In this document: in pieces, positions 8,434 through 16,728 of the stretch
Numbering within the stretch: position 1 is the stretch's first letter
How the letters are laid out: each line of letters opens with the position of its first letter
Assembly: GCA_015659035.1 (NCBI GenBank)
Contig: DQNS01000145.1
Coordinates: 1 to 36,286 of the forward strand
Direction of reading: 5' to 3'
Source: Acidobacteriota bacterium
GTDB lineage: Bacteria > Acidobacteriota > Vicinamibacteria > Vicinamibacterales > UBA8438
Length of the DNA: 36,286 nucleotides
Notes under the pieces: model-generated
Seen by the model: the letters and a program-made list of their open reading frames with translations, nothing else
What the model was told of the DNA's origin: nothing
Database searches by the model: none
Position numbers and translations under genes: made by a program

Positions 8434-9678
8434 TTAGAGCGAAGCGAGGAAAGCCAGGAGGGCGGCGCGGGACGCCGGGTCGAGTTCGTCGAACCCCTGC
8501 CGGGCGAGATCGGCCTCCGCTCCATGGGCCCGGATGGCGTCGGTGACGGTCGCCGCGCGGCCGTCGTGCAGCAGTGGACGCCGGAACCGCAATCCCCACA
8601 ACGCGGGCGTGCGAATCTCGTTCGGCGCGGCCGCCGCCTGCCCGATGCCGTCACCGGTGCCGACAGCGTGCAGGAGCAGGTCCGAGTACAGCGGGACGGC
8701 CCGGCGGTCGAACAGCGGGTTGGTGCTTGGACCGGTCTCGAGCGACGGCACGTGACAGGCGGCGCACCCGAGGGCGTCGAACATCAGCTCGCCCGCCCGC
8801 ACCCGGTCGTCAATCGGGCCGCGGCCGATCGGCGCGAGCAACTGCATGAACGCCTCGAAGTTGTCGATGCCGCGACGGCCGGTGGCCCGCTCCTTGATAT
8901 CCTCGGGGTCCGGGATCGGGTCGCACAGCCGCATCAGCTCCGGGCTGATGCCGAACGACTGCTCGTTGGGGAACAGGTCGCTGGTAATCCCCATCTCGTT
9001 GAGATACGCATCGGCCCCGAACGCGATCAGGGTCGCCTGCTGCGACTTCCAGCCGAAGCGACCGACCCGCAGCTCACCGGTCGCCACGTCCTCGATGACC
9101 GCCGCGCGGCCACTGACCCCGTCGCGGTCGAGGTCGAGCGGGTCCGCCAGGGCCAGCAACGTCTCGTCCGTGATCGCATCGACGAGCCCGGCGCCGAACA
9201 ACGGGATCGGCACCCGGCGCGCGATGACATTCGCCTCGGCCGGAATCACCACCTGACAGCCGTGGGTGGGAATGGAGAACAGCTGGAACAGGGAACCGGC
9301 GTCCGGGTCGAAGTCCGAGTAGTTCCCGTTCGCGTCGACCATCCCCGCTCGCAGCGCGGCCACTGGAGAGATCCCCCCGACGGCCGGCACGTTGTGACAC
9401 CCGCCGCAGCTCGTCCCGTTGTAGGCCGGTCCCAGTCCTTCCTCGGCGTCCTCCACCTCGAGGAAATCTTCGAGCCCGATCCTGAACAGCTCAAACTCCA
9501 GTGCGGTCAGCCCGGGCAACGGGTCGCCGGGAGCCGGTGGCGCCTGGGCCAGCAGGGTGGCAGCGAGCCACACACTCGAAATCAGTGCCGTCAAGCCGCT
9601 CGCCCTTCGAAAAGGACGCCCTGCACCCTGCTCAGGGTGACCGCTCGATGTCGTTGCGGCGTGAAGGCTACACCTCAT
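8434..9678 (-). CDS. Diheme oxidoreductase of the DHOR (COG3488) family
   Basis: This protein of about 414 aa has two c-type heme motifs, CGGCH near residue 90 and CAACH near residue 305, within typical DHOR surroundings (GLGPAYNGTSCGGCH, FGAGLVDAI, DRDGVSGR, GRFGWKSQ, RTPALWGLR, LLHDGRA, DPASRAALLAFLASL). It is exported (ISSVWLAATLLAQA core). The start is uncertain. ATG 9678 overlaps the cupredoxin stop and supplies Arg residues before the hydrophobic core, but then a dispersed repeat (9602-9640) is translated. TTG 9594, just past the repeat with an AAGGG SD, is the alternative, but lacks a positive n-region. DHOR proteins are periplasmic or surface electron-transfer proteins. It is third in an operon with a porin and a CuA-like cupredoxin. 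Confidence 0.87.
   Translation of the reverse strand: MRCSLHAATTSSGHPEQGAGRPFRRASGLTALISSVWLAATLLAQAPPAPGDPLPGLTALEFELFRIGLEDFLEVEDAEEGLGPAYNGTSCGGCHNVPAVGGISPVAALRAGMVDANGNYSDFDPDAGSLFQLFSIPTHGCQVVIPAEANVIARRVPIPLFGAGLVDAITDETLLALADPLDLDRDGVSGRAAVIEDVATGELRVGRFGWKSQQATLIAFGADAYLNEMGITSDLFPNEQSFGISPELMRLCDPIPDPEDIKERATGRRGIDNFEAFMQLLAPIGRGPIDDRVRAGELMFDALGCAACHVPSLETGPSTNPLFDRRAVPLYSDLLLHAVGTGDGIGQAAAAPNEIRTPALWGLRFRRPLLHDGRAATVTDAIRAHGAEADLARQGFDELDPASRAALLAFLASL
9602..9640 (-). repeat. Dispersed 39-bp repeat, copy 1
   Basis: On the minus strand it reads TCACCCTGAGC, 16 variable bases, then TTTTCGAAGGGC. It has the same two boxes, spacing and orientation as the copies at 12958-12997 and 30082-30120. 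It lies between the cupredoxin stop and the possible TTG start of the DHOR gene. Confidence 0.6.
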
Positions 9679-10150
9679 CATCATCCTCATCATCCTCCGT
9701 CCCGTTCTCGCCGGTGGCATCAGGGGCCGCATCAGCAGCCTCATCGTCCTCATCAGGCTCATCAGGCGCGTCTTCCTCGTCGGCCGCGGTCACGATGATC
9801 TCGCCCTTCATGAAGTTATGACCGGCCCCGCAGAGCTTCGAGCACTCGAACCGATACGTCCCCGGTTCGTCCGCCTCGAACACCACCACCGCCTCCCCGA
9901 GCCGCCGCTTCGGGATGATGACGTTGCGGCCACCCACGATGTGGAACCCGTGGTTGGTATCTTCGCTGCGGATGTGGATCTCGACCGTGGTCCCGACCGG
10001 CACCTCAATGCGGGACGGGGTGAAGGTGAACCGCTCGGCCACGATCTGGACCACCTGCCGCTCCTGGGCCACCGCGTTCCCGGTGAGCGCGAGCAGCACC
10101 AGCGCGCCGGGTGTCACCACGCGGGCCATCCAACCGTGCCATTGCAGCAT
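9668..10150 (-). CDS. CuA-like cupredoxin with long acidic tail
   Basis: This 160-aa protein has a signal peptide (about residues 1-29) and one cupredoxin domain related to cytochrome c oxidase subunit II and N2O reductase. Copper ligands are visible: H67 in TNHGF, then C103-x3-C107-x3-H111-x2-M114 (CSKLCGAGHNFM). That is the CuA pattern, except that the usual Glu of CSEIC is Lys105. No transmembrane anchor or oxidase subunits are nearby, so it is probably a soluble periplasmic electron carrier. Residues about 124-160 form an extremely acidic tail rich in D, E, A and P. ATG 10150 overlaps the porin stop (TGATG), so translation is coupled. It would pass electrons to or from the diheme DHOR encoded next; this is inferred. 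Confidence 0.88.
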   Translation of the reverse strand: MLQWHGWMARVVTPGALVLLALTGNAVAQERQVVQIVAERFTFTPSRIEVPVGTTVEIHIRSEDTNHGFHIVGGRNVIIPKRRLGEAVVVFEADEPGTYRFECSKLCGAGHNFMKGEIIVTAADEEDAPDEPDEDDEAADAAPDATGENGTEDDEDDDEV

Positions 10151-11457
10151 CAAAACCACCATCCCAGTCCGATGTTGAGCGAGTTCGGCTCGTCGACCAC
10201 CTCACTCTGGTTGCGCACGACCGAGTAGTCGAGCTTCAGCACCACGTCCGGGTCCGGGTAGTACGAGAACCCGACCACCCAGGCGTCGCGGTCGAACTGC
10301 CGGAGCGGTCGGAACCCGCCCGGCATCCGATACTGCGTGTCGAAGTTCTCGTAGCGCACGAAGACCGCCGCCTCGCGCGGCGCCGGATTCGGCAGGACGA
10401 AGTAGGAGGCCTCCAGATAGAACCCGCGGATCTGCCGCGCGACGTTCGGGCTGACGCCGATGGTCCGCTGCAGCGTCCGGTTCAGCTCACCCATCCCGTC
10501 CAGCCAGACATGGGCATACTGCGCACGTGCTTCGAGCTCGCCCACGCGGTAGCGGGCGTCCACCTCCCCCAACGTGACCTGGGTCTCGACCCGGGGAAAG
10601 CTGAACCCTGTCCTGCCGCGCCAGAAGCTGGCGCCCGCCCACAGCCCGGGCACGCCTACATACTCCACCCGGCCGGTGGTGGCCACGTTGCGGACGTTCG
10701 CCTCGGCCCCTTTCTGCCGGCCACCACGCACCCCCTCGTCGGCGCTGAAGCCGGCGGCGTCGAGTGGCGCCATCACGTAAGCCCGATAGCGGAGGCCGCG
10801 ACCTACCTCGCCGTGCACCCCCGCGCCCACCTCGAACCAGGTGCTTGGCACGATGACGGTATCGACGAACGGCCGCTCGACGCCGTGATACACGGGTGGC
10901 TCGTGCCGCTCGTTGATGATGCCGACCGGCACCAGGAGCATCCCGGCGCGGAAGCTCAGCTCGCGGGTGACGAGGAAGTCGATGTAGGCCTGTTCCAGCT
11001 CGAGCTCCCCCGCCTCTTCGAGCCCCTCGACGAACGCGTGCTCCACCTCGAGCTCGGACACGAACCGGACCCGATCCGAGAAGCTGTGCGTGAACAGCAA
11101 CACGAACCGGTGAAAATCGAGCGTGGCGTCCTGGTACTCGACGTTGTTGAAATGGAAGTCCATATAGCCGGAGATCGAGCTGGACAGCGGAGCCGACGGC
11201 GTCTCGGCCGGCTCCTGTGCGGCCAGGCGCTCGAGCCGCAGCATTGGGACCTCTGGCAACCGGAGGCGAGTGCGTGAGAGCCGGTCACCGAGCCGCCATC
11301 CACCGGCCGCCCATTCGGTCAACTGGCCGAACGCGTGGCGCTCGGGCGGCACAGGCCGCGTCTGAGCGGTGGCAGCCGGAACCGCCACGCCCAGGGCGAG
11401 CGAGGCCGTCAGGAGCGTGGCGCCCACCGCCGAAGAGAACGAGCGATTTTTACGCAT
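10150..11457 (-). CDS. Outer-membrane beta-barrel porin
   Basis: This 435-aa protein starts at ATG 11457 with a Sec signal (MRKNRSFSSAVGATLLTASL, cleavage near ATAQ). From about residue 90 the sequence alternates polar and hydrophobic residues in strands typical of a 16-18 stranded barrel (GYMDFHFNN, FHRFVLLFTHSF, VRFVSELEVEHAF, LELEQAYIDFLV, LSFRAGMLLVPVGIIN). It ends NIGLGWWF, with the C-terminal aromatic residue used for barrel assembly. The pattern is close to phosphate-selective-porin-like or carbon-source porins. It is first in the operon, downstream of the promoter at 11501-11529, and its stop overlaps the cupredoxin start. Substrate is unknown. No clear SD was seen. Confidence 0.85.
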   Translation of the reverse strand: MRKNRSFSSAVGATLLTASLALGVAVPAATAQTRPVPPERHAFGQLTEWAAGGWRLGDRLSRTRLRLPEVPMLRLERLAAQEPAETPSAPLSSSISGYMDFHFNNVEYQDATLDFHRFVLLFTHSFSDRVRFVSELEVEHAFVEGLEEAGELELEQAYIDFLVTRELSFRAGMLLVPVGIINERHEPPVYHGVERPFVDTVIVPSTWFEVGAGVHGEVGRGLRYRAYVMAPLDAAGFSADEGVRGGRQKGAEANVRNVATTGRVEYVGVPGLWAGASFWRGRTGFSFPRVETQVTLGEVDARYRVGELEARAQYAHVWLDGMGELNRTLQRTIGVSPNVARQIRGFYLEASYFVLPNPAPREAAVFVRYENFDTQYRMPGGFRPLRQFDRDAWVVGFSYYPDPDVVLKLDYSVVRNQSEVVDEPNSLNIGLGWWF

Positions 11458-11500
11458 AGAAATCAACAGCTTCACACCTAGCCGCACAAGATTTCTATAT

Positions 11501-11529
11501 ATCAAAATACAAATTTCGACAGCTGTCAA
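11501..11529 (-). promoter_or_regulatory. Promoter of the porin-cupredoxin-DHOR operon, with palindrome at the -35
   Basis: On the minus strand a consensus TTGACA (11524-11529) is 17 bases from TTTGAT (11501-11506), in a local AT-rich pocket unlike the surrounding DNA. A perfect 10-bp palindrome GACAGCTGTC (11518-11527) overlaps the -35 box and could be a repressor site. Transcription would start about 36 bases before ATG 11457. Confidence 0.55.
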
Positions 11530-11623
11530 CCAGTCGACAAGAACACCCATGCCACTGCTCAGGATGTAGCGCCCCCGGTAGCAAGGCCCTTTCAACGAAG
11601 GACCACGTATGAACGGTGTGGGA

Positions 11624-12871
11624 TCAGGCGTGTTCCCGTGCGACGGCCTCGTTCAGCTCGACGCCGAACCCGGGCGCGTCGGGGACGCGGATGCGGCCGT
11701 TCTCGAAGCGCTCCGGTGGCTCGAGCAGGTCGCCGCGCCAGGGCACCTCGCCCCATTGGTGCTCCAGGATGTCGAAGTTCGACATGGCGGCGCAGAGCTG
11801 GACACTGGCGGCCGTGGCGACCGGCCCGCTCGGGTTGTGCGGCGACACGGCGACCCCATACAGATCGGCGATGGCCGCGATCCGCCGCGCCTCGGTCAGA
11901 CCACCGCAGTGCTTGACGTCGGGCATCACGACGTCGACGGCGCGCTGCTCGCAGAGCGGCGCGAAGCCCGCCATACCAAACAGGAACTCGCCACCGGCCA
12001 TCCGTTGCTCGATGGCATCGTGGATCGTCTTGGTGTCGTTCACCCGCTGTGGCGGGATCGGTTCCTCGTACCAGGACAGGCGGTGCGGCTCGAGCCGGCG
12101 CGCCACTTCAATCGACAGCGGGACATCGAAATTGCTGTGCGCGTCGATATTGATTCCGATCTCAGGGCCGACCGCCGCACGCATCGCCGCCACACAGGCC
12201 ACGCCGAGGTCGGCCGCTGCCCCGATGTCGGACGCCGGGTCGGTCAAGGCCGGGAACCCGTCGAACGGCGCCGCCTTGATTGCGGCAAACCCTTCGTCGA
12301 CCGCGGCCCGCGCGTTGGCGGCGAACCCGTCAGGCGTGCGGTCGGTCGTAGCCCGGTTGATGTTGGCGTACACCTCCAGCGCGTCCCTGAGACGACCGCC
12401 GAACAGATCGCTGACCGGCGCGCCGAGCGCCTTGCCGGCGAGATCCCACTGCGCCTGCTCGAGCGCGCTAAAGGCGGTGGCCAGCGTGCGGTCACCCGAC
12501 GACGCCCGGGCCCAGCCACGCTGCCGGTATTGCTCGATCCGGAACGGCGACTCGTCACGCACCAGATCGAAGAACCCCTCGAGCTCGGGAAACTCGGTGC
12601 GGCGGCCGAGCGACACCTCACCCAGACCCCTCAGGCCCTGGTTGGTCGCCATCCGCACGAAGAGCCAGGTCGTGCGGGCCGTGGCTCGCACCGTGATCAG
12701 CTCGATACCGGTGACACGAAGACGCTGGCTGGTGGCAGCCGCCCGCTGGAGCAGACGGGCCGTTGATGGCACCATAGGCGACAGTCCGGGCACGGCCGCC
12801 AGGGCGGGAACCGCTCCCAAGAAGCTGCGGCGGCTCACTGCGTACGCCGGGCAATTCCGGTGTTGAGTCAT
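11624..12871 (-). CDS. Tat-exported enolase-superfamily enzyme (galactonate dehydratase-like)
   Basis: This 415-aa protein begins with a twin-arginine signal (SRRSFLGAVPALAAVPG). The rest is a mandelate racemase/muconate lactonizing fold: N-terminal capping domain, then the barrel with IKAAPFDG (Lys at the end of strand 2), NIDAHSNF (metal Asp about residue 242), YEEPIPP (Glu about 269), GGEF (Glu about 295), DVKHCGG (about 318) and SPHNPSGP (catalytic His about 345). The last motif and the C-terminal NFDILEHQWGEVPW are close to sugar-acid dehydratases such as D-galactonate dehydratase. Such enzymes are normally cytoplasmic, so the Tat signal is notable. Substrate is inferred. The 212 bases upstream hold a dispersed repeat. 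Confidence 0.87.
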   Translation of the reverse strand: MTQHRNCPAYAVSRRSFLGAVPALAAVPGLSPMVPSTARLLQRAAATSQRLRVTGIELITVRATARTTWLFVRMATNQGLRGLGEVSLGRRTEFPELEGFFDLVRDESPFRIEQYRQRGWARASSGDRTLATAFSALEQAQWDLAGKALGAPVSDLFGGRLRDALEVYANINRATTDRTPDGFAANARAAVDEGFAAIKAAPFDGFPALTDPASDIGAAADLGVACVAAMRAAVGPEIGINIDAHSNFDVPLSIEVARRLEPHRLSWYEEPIPPQRVNDTKTIHDAIEQRMAGGEFLFGMAGFAPLCEQRAVDVVMPDVKHCGGLTEARRIAAIADLYGVAVSPHNPSGPVATAASVQLCAAMSNFDILEHQWGEVPWRGDLLEPPERFENGRIRVPDAPGFGVELNEAVAREHA

Positions 12872-12957
12872 CGGTGGTCCTCAGCAGGTCGCGGACAGCA
12901 GCTGGCTGCAGAAATCAGCTGGCGAAGCTCGCCGGCTTCCTCCTGACTTTCGTCGGC

Positions 12958-12997
12958 TCATCCTGAGCAGAGCAGAGGGATGTTGTTGTCGAAGGAC
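12958..12997 (+). repeat. Dispersed 40-bp repeat, copy 2
   Basis: TCATCCTGAGC (12958-12968), 16 variable bases, then GTTGTCGAAGGAC (12985-12997). Both boxes are identical to copy 3 at 30082-30120. It sits in the 212-base gap between the S9 peptidase end and the enolase-superfamily gene. The rest of that gap shows no feature I can support. Confidence 0.65.
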
Positions 12998-13083
12998 TGA
13001 CTCCTGACTTCTTGAGCTAACGAGACGACCCTACCACGAGGGCTACCACCGCGCCGACACCGAGCTGACGGGAGAGCGCGGGT

Positions 13084-15489
13084 CTATCGGTCATCCGGCC
13101 CGGAGCGCTGGGGCTTCGCCGGGGCTCTGAGCACCCGGTTGAACAGATCCACGCGCCGGCGCATCACGTCGTACCGGTTGTAGTCCTCGTTCTGCAGGCT
13201 GTGGGCCTCGACCGGGTAGATCATGATCTCCCAGTTCTCCTTCCGCAGCTCCAGCAACCGCTGGGCGAGCCGCACCGAGTCCTGGAAGTGCACGTTGTCG
13301 TCCTGCACCCCGTGCTGGATCAGCAGATGGTCCTCGAGCCCCTCCGCCAGATAGATCGGCGAGCTGCGCTCGTAGGCCTCGGCGTCGTCGTACGGCGCGT
13401 TCAGAATCCGGGTCGTGTAGCCGTGGTTGTAGTGCGCCCAGTCGGTCACCGGGGCGCGCACCGCCCCCGCCTTGAACACGCCGGGGTGCTTGAACATCGA
13501 CATCAAGGTGAAGAACCCGCCGTAGCTGCCGCCGAAGAGCCCGATCCGCTCCCGGTCGACACCCTGCTCGGTGACCAGATACTCGACCGCGGCGAGACCG
13601 CTCCTGACCTCGGTCTCTCCCATGTGCCGGTAGATCCCGGTCCGGAAGTCGCGCCCGTATCCCCGACTGCCGCGGTAGTCGAGGTTCAACACGATGTAGC
13701 CCTCCTGCGCTAGGTAGTGCAGAAACGGCAGCGTGTTGGTCCACCGGCGAGACACCCCCTGCGCCCATCCGGCACCGTGCACCCGGATGATCGCCGGCCG
13801 ACCCGGTAACGGCCGGTCCGGCACCCAGACGTCGGCGTAGATGGTGTGCCCCTCGCCGTCATCGAAGGTCACGATCTCGCTCTCGCGCCAGTCGTGGCGA
13901 TGGAACTCTGCCTTGGTGGCCGTGAACAGCTGGGTGAGGGCGGCGCCGGCGCGGGTCGGCATCACGAAGAGCTCCCGCGGCTGCGTCGCGTTCGAGTAGG
14001 TCAACGCCACGTGTATTTCGTCGGGCGACAGCTGGTAGGTGTACCACCCGCTCTCGGTCGTCAGCCGCGTTCGCGCGCCACCCTCGAGCGGCATCGTGTA
14101 GAGCTGGTTCTCGGCCGGGTGCACCTCGTTGGAGATGAAATACCAGCGCTCGTCGTCCTTCGACAGCCGGAGATCGACCAGCCCGAAACGTCCGCTCGTC
14201 AGCTGCGTCGGATCGCCGCCGTCGAGTCCGGTCACATACAGATGGAAGTAGCCGTCCCGCTCGGACAGGAAATAGACGCGCTCGTCGTCCGGCATCCAGC
14301 CGTAGGCCGGCCCGTCGCCCCTCGCCAGCCGCCCGGTCCGAAAGCCGCGGACCCAGGCGTCGTCGTGTTCGTGCACGATCGTCCGCGTCCCGCCGGTCTC
14401 CAGATCCAGGAGCTGCAGCCAGGCGTCCTTGTGGTCCACCGCCCCGGCCCAGGCGATCAGGTGCTCGCCGTCGTCGGACCAGACCGGCGAGCTGAAGCTG
14501 ACCGCCCGATCGCCCTGCCCGTGGTCCATCCAACGGGTCTCGTCCCCGGTCAGGTCGACCACGCCCAACGCATAGGTCGTCACCGGCTCGCCGGCCTTGA
14601 CGCGACCACCGCCGCCGCCGAGGCGACGCATCTCGACAAACCCGCTCGACGTGACGTAGCGTGGCATCTCTACGACCTGCCCGTCCTGAAACTCCTGCCG
14701 GTCCGCGAGAATGAAGGTGACGAACCGGCCGTCCTGTGAGAGGCGCAGGTCGGACACCCGTTGCTCCGCGTTCAGGTAGTGCGCCTCGACCCGGAACCCG
14801 CGCTCCGCGTCGCGGCGCTCGTCGCGTTCCTCCTCCAGTCGCTCGGTCTTGCGCACATACTCGAACAGCTCGGTCTGCTGTCGCTCGAGATACGCCTGCA
14901 GCTGGGTCTGGTCCGGGTCGGCATCGGGGTCGGGGCCGGTCCGGAAATTGGTGACCTGGCGTACCGCCCCGGTGTCGAGCTCGACGATGAACAGGTTCTG
15001 ATCGCGCTCGAATGCGACCGCCCGCTCGTCGAACACGAAGTGCGGATTACGCTCGGTGGTATCGGTGTCGGTCAACCGGCGCACGGTGCCGTCGGCGATC
15101 GTGAAGAGAAACAGGTCGCCATAGGCGGCGTAGACCGTCTCGGTCTCGTCCCGGTTCCGCATGGCGCCGCGCGGCGGCACGTTCCGGAGCTCGTCGGACG
15201 GCACCTTCTGCGGTGTCCCGCCGTCGCGCGACACCACGTAGAGGTCGGGGATGTCGGCCGCCTCCGGGTTCCACATGAAGTAGAGCGACTCGCCGTCCTG
15301 CGACCAGCGTATCTGTGAAGGCGCCGAGCCGACCCACTCCGCCGTGTCGCGGGCAATGCCCTCGAGCGTGAGCGGTTCCGGTGTGGCGGCGCCCTGCGCC
15401 TGCGCCAGGTCACTCGCAATGCTCAGACCGGCCACGACGACCAGCCATCCGCACCATCCACCCAACCACGCCTGAGCCATTCTCCCCAT
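13084..15489 (-). CDS. Secreted S9-family peptidase (dipeptidyl/prolyl oligopeptidase type)
   Basis: This 801-aa protein starts at ATG 15489 (AGGAG SD eight bases upstream), with a signal peptide ending near AQAQG. Residues about 40-530 form a beta-propeller (repeated YFMWNPEAADIPDLYVVSRDGG-like strands, DGR/DGEH turns) that gates access. The C-terminal alpha/beta-hydrolase domain carries GGSYGG with the nucleophile Ser near residue 653, HGVQDDNVHF with Asp near 728 and VEAHSLQ with His near 761. The family cleaves oligopeptides, often after Pro or Ala. It follows the DinB gene by 11 bases, its SD overlapping that gene's stop codon, so the two are probably one operon. A charged insert (RKTERLEEERDERRDAERG) lies near residue 200. 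Confidence 0.93.
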   Translation of the reverse strand: MGRMAQAWLGGWCGWLVVVAGLSIASDLAQAQGAATPEPLTLEGIARDTAEWVGSAPSQIRWSQDGESLYFMWNPEAADIPDLYVVSRDGGTPQKVPSDELRNVPPRGAMRNRDETETVYAAYGDLFLFTIADGTVRRLTDTDTTERNPHFVFDERAVAFERDQNLFIVELDTGAVRQVTNFRTGPDPDADPDQTQLQAYLERQQTELFEYVRKTERLEEERDERRDAERGFRVEAHYLNAEQRVSDLRLSQDGRFVTFILADRQEFQDGQVVEMPRYVTSSGFVEMRRLGGGGGRVKAGEPVTTYALGVVDLTGDETRWMDHGQGDRAVSFSSPVWSDDGEHLIAWAGAVDHKDAWLQLLDLETGGTRTIVHEHDDAWVRGFRTGRLARGDGPAYGWMPDDERVYFLSERDGYFHLYVTGLDGGDPTQLTSGRFGLVDLRLSKDDERWYFISNEVHPAENQLYTMPLEGGARTRLTTESGWYTYQLSPDEIHVALTYSNATQPRELFVMPTRAGAALTQLFTATKAEFHRHDWRESEIVTFDDGEGHTIYADVWVPDRPLPGRPAIIRVHGAGWAQGVSRRWTNTLPFLHYLAQEGYIVLNLDYRGSRGYGRDFRTGIYRHMGETEVRSGLAAVEYLVTEQGVDRERIGLFGGSYGGFFTLMSMFKHPGVFKAGAVRAPVTDWAHYNHGYTTRILNAPYDDAEAYERSSPIYLAEGLEDHLLIQHGVQDDNVHFQDSVRLAQRLLELRKENWEIMIYPVEAHSLQNEDYNRYDVMRRRVDLFNRVLRAPAKPQRSGPDDR

Positions 15490-15500
15490 GATCACCTCTC

Positions 15501-16061
15501 CTACACACCGCCACGACGGCTGGCGGGTGGTATCACGCCGTTGAGCCGCAGATAGACCGCCATCTGTCCGTAGATGTCCATCGCGTGGCTCAGGGTGAAG
15601 TACGCCATCTTCACGCGCGTGACGCTCCCCAGGTACCGTGGACCGGCGATCGTCTCCAGCAGCTGATCGTCGGAGAATTCCTGCAGCACGGCGATGCCAT
15701 AGTCATACCCGTCGCTCAGCGCCTCGAGCACCACGGCCTTCGAGCTGGCTGACAGCCCGAACACCGTGAAGTCGGTCGTGTCGACCTCCGGCGCGGCGGC
15801 GGCACCGCCCAGGTGCTGCATGAGGTATACGTTCGCACCCGCGATGTGGAGGATCTGCTCGGCGTAGGTGCGTTGCGCCTCGGTCGGCTTGAAACCGAAC
15901 GTCTCCTCGGGCATCGCCTCGGCGATCCCCATCATCATCCGTTTCTGCTGTCGCCAGTCGGTCAGCAGATCGCCGGACAGGGTCGCGGTCTGGGCAACGG
16001 GATGCCCGACACCGAGCAGGACAAGCATGACAACTAGACCGATCCGAGCAAAGATTCTCAT
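15501..16061 (-). CDS. Exported DinB-superfamily protein
   Basis: This 186-aa protein starts at ATG 16061 with an AGAGAGG SD and a signal peptide (RIFARIGLVVMLVLLGVG). It continues as a DinB-like four-helix bundle: WRQQKRMMMGIAEAMPEETFGFKP, QRTYAEQILHIAGAN and a late helix with TLSHAMDIYGQMAVYLRLNGVIPP. The His residues in ILHIAG and LSHAMD fit the metal-binding positions of the superfamily, members of which include thiol-dependent transferases. Export is common for Acidobacteriota members. Function is unassigned. It probably leads an operon with the S9 peptidase. The frame is open upstream, but no good start or domain is seen there. Confidence 0.85.
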   Translation of the reverse strand: MRIFARIGLVVMLVLLGVGHPVAQTATLSGDLLTDWRQQKRMMMGIAEAMPEETFGFKPTEAQRTYAEQILHIAGANVYLMQHLGGAAAAPEVDTTDFTVFGLSASSKAVVLEALSDGYDYGIAVLQEFSDDQLLETIAGPRYLGSVTRVKMAYFTLSHAMDIYGQMAVYLRLNGVIPPASRRGGV

Positions 16062-16191
16062 CGAACACCTCTCTTCAGCACGTGGGATTCCTTCATGAAT
16101 TGTATCGTCAACCCCGCTAGGCACGAGCCAATCTGGTATACCGTGGTCCGGGTTCCGGCTACTGATTCCCGCCGTTCCCGGGAGGAGATGT

Positions 16192-16707
16192 ATGAGACGC
16201 GGCGCCGCGGTCTTCTGTCTGGGTCTCTGGGTGATGGGCACCGTCTGTGTCAGCGTCGTCGCGACGCAGAATTTCTACACCATCGACCGGCTCCTCGCCG
16301 ACGCCCCGCAGCCGCGGTTCGATGAGGTCGTGGAGCAGGTCGGCGACGACGTGGCCCGCAACTTTCTGCGCTACCTGTCGTCCGAGCTCAACCGCCTGTT
16401 CTTCCAATACTGGAACTACGCGCAGTTCCTCATCGGCGGCGTCGCGATCTGGCTCGTGCTGGGGCTTCCGGACGGTGCCCGTCTCAAGTGGCCGTTGGGC
16501 GTCATGCTGGCGATTCTGGTCGTGCTGACCTTCGTCGTGACCCCCCCGATCATCTCGATCGGTCGGGGTCTGGATTTCGTGCCGCGTGACCCACCTCCGG
16601 CGAGCCTGGCCACCTTCGGTATCCTCCATGGCGCGTATACGAGCCTCGAGATGATCAAGGCGGCGATCGGTCTCTGGGTGGGCTACCGACTCAGCCGGAC
16701 AGTCTAG
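16192..16707 (+). CDS. Small integral membrane protein, unknown function
   Basis: This 171-aa protein has four hydrophobic segments: about residues 5-25 (signal anchor), 77-95 (FLIGGVAIWLVLGL), 102-122 (LGVMLAILVVLTFVVTPPI) and 149-168. Between the first and second lies a soluble helix with an Arg/Glu-rich conserved-looking core (RNFLRYLSSELNRLFFQYWN). The layout loosely resembles DUF4149-type membrane proteins, but I do not assign it. A GGGAGGAG SD precedes ATG 16192. It is divergent from the DinB-S9 operon and convergent with glgB, which begins its 3' end 22 bases away. Confidence 0.75.
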   Translation: MRRGAAVFCLGLWVMGTVCVSVVATQNFYTIDRLLADAPQPRFDEVVEQVGDDVARNFLRYLSSELNRLFFQYWNYAQFLIGGVAIWLVLGLPDGARLKWPLGVMLAILVVLTFVVTPPIISIGRGLDFVPRDPPPASLATFGILHGAYTSLEMIKAAIGLWVGYRLSRTV

Positions 16708-16728
16708 CTCCACCCCGGCACTGGCCGA

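Noticed and set aside
11556..11597. Fourth copy of the dispersed repeat
   Set aside because: It has CTCAGGATG and CGAAGGAC, but the first box is in the wrong orientation and spacing differs from the three true copies.
16134..16143. Palindrome GGTATACC as an operator between the DinB gene and the membrane protein gene
   Set aside because: Eight bases is too short to stand out, and no aligned promoter boxes were found beside it.
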